18,826 nucleotides of DNA, from positions 1 through 18,826 of the forward strand of contig CAZQEN010000131.1 of NCBI GenBank assembly GCA_964591605.1. The letters run 5' to 3'. The position numbers and the translations under genes were made by a program. Of this stretch, positions 13,956 through 18,826 are shown piece after piece. Numbering within the stretch: position 1 is the first letter of the stretch; each line of letters starts with the position of its first letter. Below the pieces are notes generated by a model. It was not told where the DNA came from. It saw nothing but the letters and a program-made list of their open reading frames with translations, and did not search any database. The stretch is from CAYLLT01 sp964591605 (GTDB lineage Bacteria; Planctomycetota; Phycisphaerae; UBA1845; PWPN01).

Positions 13956-15275
13956 ATGTCTCGACAGAAGAAAGTGACGCGTCGAACGTTGCTCAGAACG
14001 GCCGCGGGGACTCTGGCGGCCCCGTACTTCGTGCCCGCCTCGGCCCTGGGGCGCGGCGGATGGAAGCCGCCGAGCGAGCGGATCACGATGGCCATGATCG
14101 GCATCGGGAACATGGGCGGCGGGCACCTGGGCGACATCCTGAACAGCAATGACATGCGGGCCCAGCTCCAGATCGTGGCGGTGTGCGATGTCGATGCGGT
14201 CAAGCGGCGGAATGCCCGCAAGCAGGTCGAAGACAAGTACGCGGCGGACCGCCAGGCGGGGAGCTTCAAGGGCTGCGACGAGTACAACGAATTCGAGAAG
14301 CTGCTGGAGCGCAAGGACATCGACGCGGTTCTTTGCGCGGTGCCTGATCACTGGCACGCGATCGTCGCGATTCACGCGGCGCGGATGGGCAAGGACATCT
14401 ACTCCGAAAAGCCGCTGACGCTGACCATCCGCGAGGCGCAGGAGATGGTTGCGGCGATGCGGCGCTACAACCGCGTGTTCCAGACCGGCAGCCAGCAGCG
14501 CAGCGAGCACAACTTCCGCTTCGCGTGCGAGCTCGTTCAGAACGGGCGGATCGGCAAGCTGCAGACCGTGCACGTCAGCATCGGCATGCCTTCTGAAGAG
14601 AAGTACCTGCCCGAAGAGCCGGTGCGCGAGGGGCTCGACTGGGACCGCTGGCTGGGGCCGGCGCCGTGGCAGCCGTACAACGCGGAGCGGTGCAGCGGGG
14701 ACTACGGCGGGGGCTGGCGGCGCATCCGCGATTACTCGGGCGGCATGACCACCGACTGGGGCGCGCACCACTTCGACATCGGCCAGTGGGGCATGGGGAT
14801 GGACGGCCACGGGCCGGTCGAGATCCATCCCCCCGACGACGCGAAGAAGACGCCGCTCACGTTCGTTTATGAAAACGGCGTGCGCATGTTCCGGGCGGGC
14901 GAGGCGGAGGGCCACGGCGGGGTCAACGGTGTGCTGTTTACCGGCACCGAGGGCCGCGTCGAGGTGAACCGTGGCTATCTCAAGACCTGGCCGGCCGAGC
15001 TCATGAACGAGCGGATCGGGCCCGACGAGATTCACCTGTACGAGAGCCCCGGTCACAAGCAGGATTGGATCAACTGCATCCGGAACCGGCAGCGGCCCAT
15101 CTGCGACGTGGCGATCGGGGCGAGCACGATCATCGTGTGCCACCTGGCGAACATCGCGAGCTGGCTGAATCGGCCGATCAAGTGGGATCCGGTCAAGCAG
15201 GAGATCGTCGGTGATCTGGAGGCCAGCCGATGGCTCGACCGGCCGAAGCGCGGGCCGTGGAGACTGTATTTGTAG
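13956..15275 (+). CDS. Tat-exported Gfo/Idh/MocA family oxidoreductase
   Basis: The protein has 439 residues. A twin-arginine signal (VTRRTLLRTAAGTLAAP, Arg9-Arg10) is followed by a Rossmann domain with MAMIGIGNMGGGH (Gly49, Gly51, Gly54), VAVCDVD, and SEKPLT (Glu-Lys-Pro 151-153), the NAD(P)-binding and active-site lysine motif of this family. The C-terminal domain contains DWGAHHFDIGQWGM (267-280), with the conserved His pair. Members oxidise or rearrange sugars and inositols with bound NAD(P); the Tat signal implies folding with cofactor in the cytoplasm and export. The ATG is supported by AAAGGA 7 nt upstream. Such exported paralogues are numerous in Planctomycetes. It is followed by the HEAT-repeat gene after a 211-bp gap with a repeat array, on the same strand. 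The substrate is unknown. Confidence 0.93.
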   Translation: MSRQKKVTRRTLLRTAAGTLAAPYFVPASALGRGGWKPPSERITMAMIGIGNMGGGHLGDILNSNDMRAQLQIVAVCDVDAVKRRNARKQVEDKYAADRQAGSFKGCDEYNEFEKLLERKDIDAVLCAVPDHWHAIVAIHAARMGKDIYSEKPLTLTIREAQEMVAAMRRYNRVFQTGSQQRSEHNFRFACELVQNGRIGKLQTVHVSIGMPSEEKYLPEEPVREGLDWDRWLGPAPWQPYNAERCSGDYGGGWRRIRDYSGGMTTDWGAHHFDIGQWGMGMDGHGPVEIHPPDDAKKTPLTFVYENGVRMFRAGEAEGHGGVNGVLFTGTEGRVEVNRGYLKTWPAELMNERIGPDEIHLYESPGHKQDWINCIRNRQRPICDVAIGASTIIVCHLANIASWLNRPIKWDPVKQEIVGDLEASRWLDRPKRGPWRLYL

Positions 15276-15332
15276 GACGTGAGAAGTGAGGAGGTCGGGT
15301 GGCAGAAGCGCTGCCGTGGAATAGGGTAGACT

Positions 15333-15476
15333 GTGATGAGAGTTGGGATCTGATAGTTGGAATTGGAGATTTGAGATTCAAGATCTGAGAGATCCGCGAT
15401 TTGGGATCTGAAGTCTGGGGTTTGAGAACTGAGCGTCGTGATTTGAGGGTTGGATTCTGAGGATTTGAGATCGGGG
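15333..15476. repeat. Heptanucleotide tandem array, unit ATTTGAG
   Basis: From 15341 the sequence divides into 7-bp units: AGTTGGG, ATCTGAT, AGTTGGA, ATTGGAG, ATTTGAG, ATTCAAG, ATCTGAG, then one 9-bp unit, ATTTGGG, ATCTGAA, GTCTGGG, GTTTGAG, AACTGAG, CGTCGTG, ATTTGAG, and a few 6- and 8-bp units ending ATCGGGG. The consensus is A-T-T/C-T-G-A/G-G. It fills most of the gap before the HEAT-repeat gene, and its last unit supplies the GGGGAG ribosome site (15473-15478). Confidence 0.8.
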
Positions 15477-15486
15477 AGCGATGGAG

Positions 15487-17631
15487 ATGAGATCACGCGT
15501 GAAATGGATCGTTGTGTTGCTGACGGGTGCGCTGGCGGGGCCGGGTTTGTCGGCTGCGGCGCCGGGCGGTGAATCTGACGATGCGGCGACGATCGAGAAA
15601 CTGCTGCCGGGGATGGGGGCGTCGCAGATCCCGGACCGCAAGGACGCGCAACTCGAGCTGGAGAAGCTGTGCCACGAGGCGGCCGCTCCGGGGCAGGAGA
15701 GCCGGCGGGCGGGGCTGGCCCGCGCGATGATGGCCAGGCTGGGCCCCGAGACGGCCAAGCCCGCGCGGGTGTGGATGCTGCGCAAGCTCGAGACGCTTGG
15801 GGCCGAGGAGGTGGTGGAGGGTCTAACCGCGATCATGAAGGAGTCGGACCCGGAGATCCGCGACCCGGCGCGCCGGGCGCTGGCGAACAATCCGTCGCCA
15901 AAGGCGGCAGCGGCCCTGCGCACCGCGCTGGCTGGAGAGCGGGATCCGGATCTGCAGGTGGCCCTGATCAACGCGCTGGCCTGGCGCCAGGACACGGAAA
16001 GTGTCGGCACCTTTGCGAAGCTGGCCGGCGGGCAGGAAGCGGCCGTGGCCCGGGCGGCGGTGTCCGGGCTGGCGGATATCAGCGATCCGGCGGCCGTGAA
16101 GGCGCTGGCCGATCTTCGCAGGTCGGCGCCGGTCGGGATGCGGACGGTGGTGGTGGACGCGTCGCTGCGGGCCGCGGATCACCTGCGGACGGCGGGCCGG
16201 GCGGGCGAGGCCGCAGAGATCTATAACGAACTTATGACTGGCTCAGAGCCGGAGACGGTCCGCATGGCGGCGATCACCGGCCTGGCTGCGGCGAAGGGGG
16301 CCGATGCGGTTCCGAAGCTCATCGAGTTTGTGAACGGTGAAGACGAGCACCTGCAACTGATCGCCGCGCGGTGCCTGCAGCGGATGGACAAGAGCGCGAC
16401 GCCGGGGATCGTCCAGGCGATGCAGGCGGCCCGCGGGTCGGCCAGGGGGCTGCTGCTGGAGGTGATCGGCGAGCGCGGCGACCGGTCGGCGCTGAAGGCG
16501 GTGGCGGATGAGGCGGCGTCAGGTGAAGCCGAGGTGCGGCTGGCGGCCCTGGGGGCGATCAGCAGGCTGGGTGACAGCTCGGTGCTGAAACTGGTGATCG
16601 AGCGGGGCACGCAGGGGCAGGGTGCGGAGCGCGAAGCGGCGCGGAAAGCGATGGCCGCGCTGCACGGAAAGGACGTGGATGGGCTGATCGTCGAGCGCCT
16701 GGAGAAGGCGAGCGGCGCGGAGCGTGTCGAGCTTCTGTACGCGGTGTGGGGGCGTCGGATTGCGGCGGCCAAGCCGATGGTGTTCGAGGCTGCCCGCCGC
16801 GGCGACGAGCCGGCGCGAGCGGCCGCGCTGACGGCGCTGGAGCGCATCGCCAAAACGCAGGACCTGCCCGCGCTGGTCGATCTGCTGACGAAGACGAAGA
16901 GCGAGGCGGACGGCAAGCTGGCCGAGCAGGCGATTGCCTCGACCTGCCGTCGCGCGGGCGACAACGAGGAAAGCACGAAGGTGCTCACGGCGGCGATGGA
17001 TCAGTCGCCGGCGGCGGGGAAGATTGCCTTGATCCGGCTGCTGGCACAGATGCAGAGCGAGGCGGCGCTGCCGGTGATCCGGTCGGCGGCCCGATCGAGC
17101 GAGGAATCGGTGAGCCAGGCGGCTAAGGCGGCCCTCAAGACGTGGAAGCCCACGCACATCACGACGTGGGCGGTGAGCGGGCCGTATCGGCGGCCGGGAA
17201 AGGGTCCGCAGGAGCTGTTCGGCATGCCGTTTGCGCCTGAAGAGTCGCCGGGCTCGGCCGAATGGAAGCCGCTGCGGCTCAACAAGCGCGAGGCGCAGGC
17301 CGGCGTGATTGACCTCAAGAAGCTCGGCGCGGCCGAGAACTGCTGCGCCTATGCCCGCGTGCTGATCCGCTCCGAGCGCGAGCAGAAGGTCATTCTCAGC
17401 TTCGGCAGCGATGACGGGCTCAAGGTGTGGCTCGACGGGCAGGTTGTGCATGAGAAGAATGCCACCCGTGCGCTGAACTGCGATGGCGACCAGGTCCAGG
17501 CGACGCTGAAGGCGGGCGACAACGCGCTGATGGTCAAGGTGACGCAGGGAGGCGGCGACTGGTCGCTGTGCTGTAAAATCGGCGCAGTGGAGGGTGGGCC
17601 GGCGGAAGGGGTGAGCTTCGAGGCGAAATGA
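15487..17631 (+). CDS. Secreted HEAT-repeat protein with C-terminal beta-sandwich domain
   Basis: The protein has 714 residues. A signal peptide (RSRVKWIVVLLTGALAGPG, cut near residue 24) is followed by about 14 HEAT-like helical pairs from roughly 60 to 550, each with the pattern of DPEIRDPARRALAN, EAAVARAAVSGLADI or PETVRMAAITGLAAA. HEAT solenoids bind other proteins. Residues 557-714 are a beta-sandwich: TWAVSGPYRR, CCAYARVLIRSE, FGSDDGLKVWLDGQVVHEK and LKAGDNALMVKVTQGGGDW, an arrangement found in many secreted Planctomycetes proteins and thought to bind carbohydrate or protein. No catalytic motif was seen. I chose the ATG at 15487 because GGGGAG lies 8 nt upstream; the ATG at 15481 is only 2 nt from it. 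The gene follows the oxidoreductase on the same strand and precedes the metallophosphoesterase. The export and solenoid calls are sure; the role is unknown. Confidence 0.88.
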   Translation: MRSRVKWIVVLLTGALAGPGLSAAAPGGESDDAATIEKLLPGMGASQIPDRKDAQLELEKLCHEAAAPGQESRRAGLARAMMARLGPETAKPARVWMLRKLETLGAEEVVEGLTAIMKESDPEIRDPARRALANNPSPKAAAALRTALAGERDPDLQVALINALAWRQDTESVGTFAKLAGGQEAAVARAAVSGLADISDPAAVKALADLRRSAPVGMRTVVVDASLRAADHLRTAGRAGEAAEIYNELMTGSEPETVRMAAITGLAAAKGADAVPKLIEFVNGEDEHLQLIAARCLQRMDKSATPGIVQAMQAARGSARGLLLEVIGERGDRSALKAVADEAASGEAEVRLAALGAISRLGDSSVLKLVIERGTQGQGAEREAARKAMAALHGKDVDGLIVERLEKASGAERVELLYAVWGRRIAAAKPMVFEAARRGDEPARAAALTALERIAKTQDLPALVDLLTKTKSEADGKLAEQAIASTCRRAGDNEESTKVLTAAMDQSPAAGKIALIRLLAQMQSEAALPVIRSAARSSEESVSQAAKAALKTWKPTHITTWAVSGPYRRPGKGPQELFGMPFAPEESPGSAEWKPLRLNKREAQAGVIDLKKLGAAENCCAYARVLIRSEREQKVILSFGSDDGLKVWLDGQVVHEKNATRALNCDGDQVQATLKAGDNALMVKVTQGGGDWSLCCKIGAVEGGPAEGVSFEAK

Positions 17632-17948
17632 AACCCGGCCTGATGTCCGGTGCGTATCGGCAGTGTCCAGATGGAGGCCGCCGGCGGGGGCGGGGCATGG
17701 GCGGCCGCGGAGTCCTCCTCGTGAACCCCTCGCCTGCACTTTGGGCTCTATTCGCAGAGGCGGCACGCTGAGCACACACGAAGGTCGGGCCTGGCGCGGG
17801 CGATCGAAACTGTGTTACCACAAACGGCATCGGCGACGCGGAGGCCATCGGCTCCGATGGGTGGCGGTACGAGCAGAGCGGCGACGAACGGGCTCTGCCG
17901 GATTGGCACTGCGCACGGGGGAGACAATCAGCCCCAGAGGTGACATGC
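17632..17948. other. 317-bp non-coding region before the metallophosphoesterase
   Basis: It is GC-rich and holds no supported gene. One palindrome, CCATCGG-CT-CCGATGG at 17845-17860, has a 7-bp stem and no following T-run. I see no clear promoter, although the gap is long enough to hold one. The ribosome site GAGGTG at 17938-17943 belongs to the next gene. Confidence 0.6.
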
Positions 17949-18826
17949 ATGAGTCTGACACGACGTGAATTGCTGGGGGGCGTATGTGCGGCGGGGGCGG
18001 CGGCGGTGGCCGGGGGGTGCCGGAGCGGCGGCGATGCGCGATGGGCGGGGGCGGAGCAGAACGCGGCTGCGGCGGGCCGGCCGTTCACATTCGTGCACCT
18101 GACGGACATGCACGTCACGCCGCGGCGGCAGGGCGACCAGGGCTACCGGGCGTGCGTGGCGTCGATCAACGCGCTGCGGCCGCGGCCGACGTTCGTGCTG
18201 ATGGGGGGCGATCTGGCCTTCGACGGCTGCTACAACGAGAAGGCGGATTTCGCCGAGCAGATCCGGCTGTACCGGGAGATCAGCGATACGCTGGAGATGC
18301 CCTACTACAATTGCCTGGGGAACCACGACGGGCTGGGGTGGGGCCCGCGCCGCAAGGTGCCGTTGAGCGACCCGGACCTGGGCAAGAAGATGATCATGAA
18401 GGCCCTGGGGTGGGAAAAAACCACCTACAGCTTCGATCATGGCGGCTGGCATTTCGTGGTTCTGGATTCGATGTTCGAGATCCAGGCGGACAGCGGCCTG
18501 ACGTATGAGCCGCGGATCGGGCCGGAGCAACTCCAGTGGCTGGCGTATGACCTGGGGGCGGCGGGGGGCCGGCCGACGGTGGCGGTGACGCACATTGCCG
18601 CGTTCTGCAACCGGGGGCAGCTCAGCGGACGGCCGGACTACAAGGCGATGGACGGGCACATGGTGCTGTGGGACACGAAGGAGCTGCGGGAGGTGCTGGA
18701 GCGGCACCAGGTCAAGGCGCTGCTGCAGGGTCACAGCCATGACATCGAGGAGTACTGCTACAACGACGTGTGGTACCTGACGAGTGCGGCGGCGAGCGGG
18801 GCGTGGTGGGCGGGCGGCGACTGGGG
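17949..18826 (+). CDS. Tat-exported calcineurin-like metallophosphoesterase, C-terminus cut off by window edge
   Basis: The frame is open from the ATG at 17949 to the right edge, 292 residues. The N-terminus SLTRRELLGGVCAAGAAAVA is a twin-arginine signal and is followed by AGGC, a possible lipobox with Cys24, so it may be a Tat lipoprotein. The five metal-binding blocks of the calcineurin-like phosphoesterase superfamily are all present in order: HLTDMHVT (Asp53, His55), GGDLAFDG (Asp88), GNHDG (124-128), VTHIAAF (His215) and GHSHD (261-265). It should bind two metal ions and hydrolyse a phosphomonoester or phosphodiester outside the cytoplasm; the substrate is unknown. GAGGTG ends 6 nt before the ATG. 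The C-terminal part of the usual 300-450 residues is missing. It follows the HEAT-repeat gene after 317 bp on the same strand. Confidence 0.92.
   Translation, partial: MSLTRRELLGGVCAAGAAAVAGGCRSGGDARWAGAEQNAAAAGRPFTFVHLTDMHVTPRRQGDQGYRACVASINALRPRPTFVLMGGDLAFDGCYNEKADFAEQIRLYREISDTLEMPYYNCLGNHDGLGWGPRRKVPLSDPDLGKKMIMKALGWEKTTYSFDHGGWHFVVLDSMFEIQADSGLTYEPRIGPEQLQWLAYDLGAAGGRPTVAVTHIAAFCNRGQLSGRPDYKAMDGHMVLWDTKELREVLERHQVKALLQGHSHDIEEYCYNDVWYLTSAAASGAWWAGGDW

Noticed and set aside
13779..15143. Minus-strand open frame of 454 codons
   Set aside because: It lies opposite the oxidoreductase, which has a complete Tat signal and both family motifs.
16519..17775. Minus-strand open frame of 418 codons
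   Set aside because: It is the shadow of the HEAT-repeat gene; its Arg/Leu-rich composition is that of an antisense frame.

Overview
The window looks like a chromosomal piece of a GC-rich Planctomycetota bacterium, most likely Phycisphaerae-like and probably from a metagenome assembly, since there is a 10-N gap at 5971-5980. The clues are a small basic protein of the PVC-superphylum type, a secreted GH123/DUF4091-type protein ending in thrombospondin type 3 and dockerin-like calcium repeats, a Tat-exported Gfo/Idh/MocA oxidoreductase, a HEAT-repeat protein with the beta-sandwich C-terminus common in this phylum, and intergenic DNA packed with degenerate short repeats. The lineage is inferred from gene content; no rRNA or tRNA gene was seen.

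Layout. 1-2410 (minus strand): a SPOR-like membrane protein, a small basic protein and a PLP aminotransferase cut by the window edge, possibly co-transcribed, with a strong inverted repeat just before the aminotransferase. 2411-3191: a 781-bp non-coding stretch with dispersed repeats, a heptanucleotide array and GGTCCGCC hairpins. 3192-6482 (minus): the large secreted GH123/DUF4091-type protein, interrupted by the assembly gap. 6483-6817: non-coding, with a second heptanucleotide array. 6818-7690: a small DUF2892-type membrane protein (plus) and a DUF5658-like membrane protein (minus) whose 3' ends overlap antisense.

7714-10488 (plus): a secreted clan GH-A glycoside hydrolase. 10489-10834: non-coding, with phased GATTCG motifs and hairpins. 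10835-12307 (plus): rhamnulokinase. 12304-13661 (minus): a two-gene pair, an AbiEii/DUF6036-like nucleotidyltransferase followed by a retropepsin-like aspartic protease. 13956-18826 (plus): a Tat-exported oxidoreductase, a HEAT-repeat protein preceded by a third heptanucleotide array, and a Tat-exported metallophosphoesterase cut by the right edge.

Working together: two predicted secreted glycan-active proteins, a rhamnose kinase and an exported Gfo/Idh/MocA enzyme suggest polysaccharide degradation, but they do not form one tight operon. The most unusual signal is non-coding: three intergenic regions each hold a degenerate tandem array with the same 7-bp unit length but a different unit sequence (AATCGGC, GAATGAC, ATTTGAG), reminiscent of the heptanucleotide STRR repeats of filamentous cyanobacteria.
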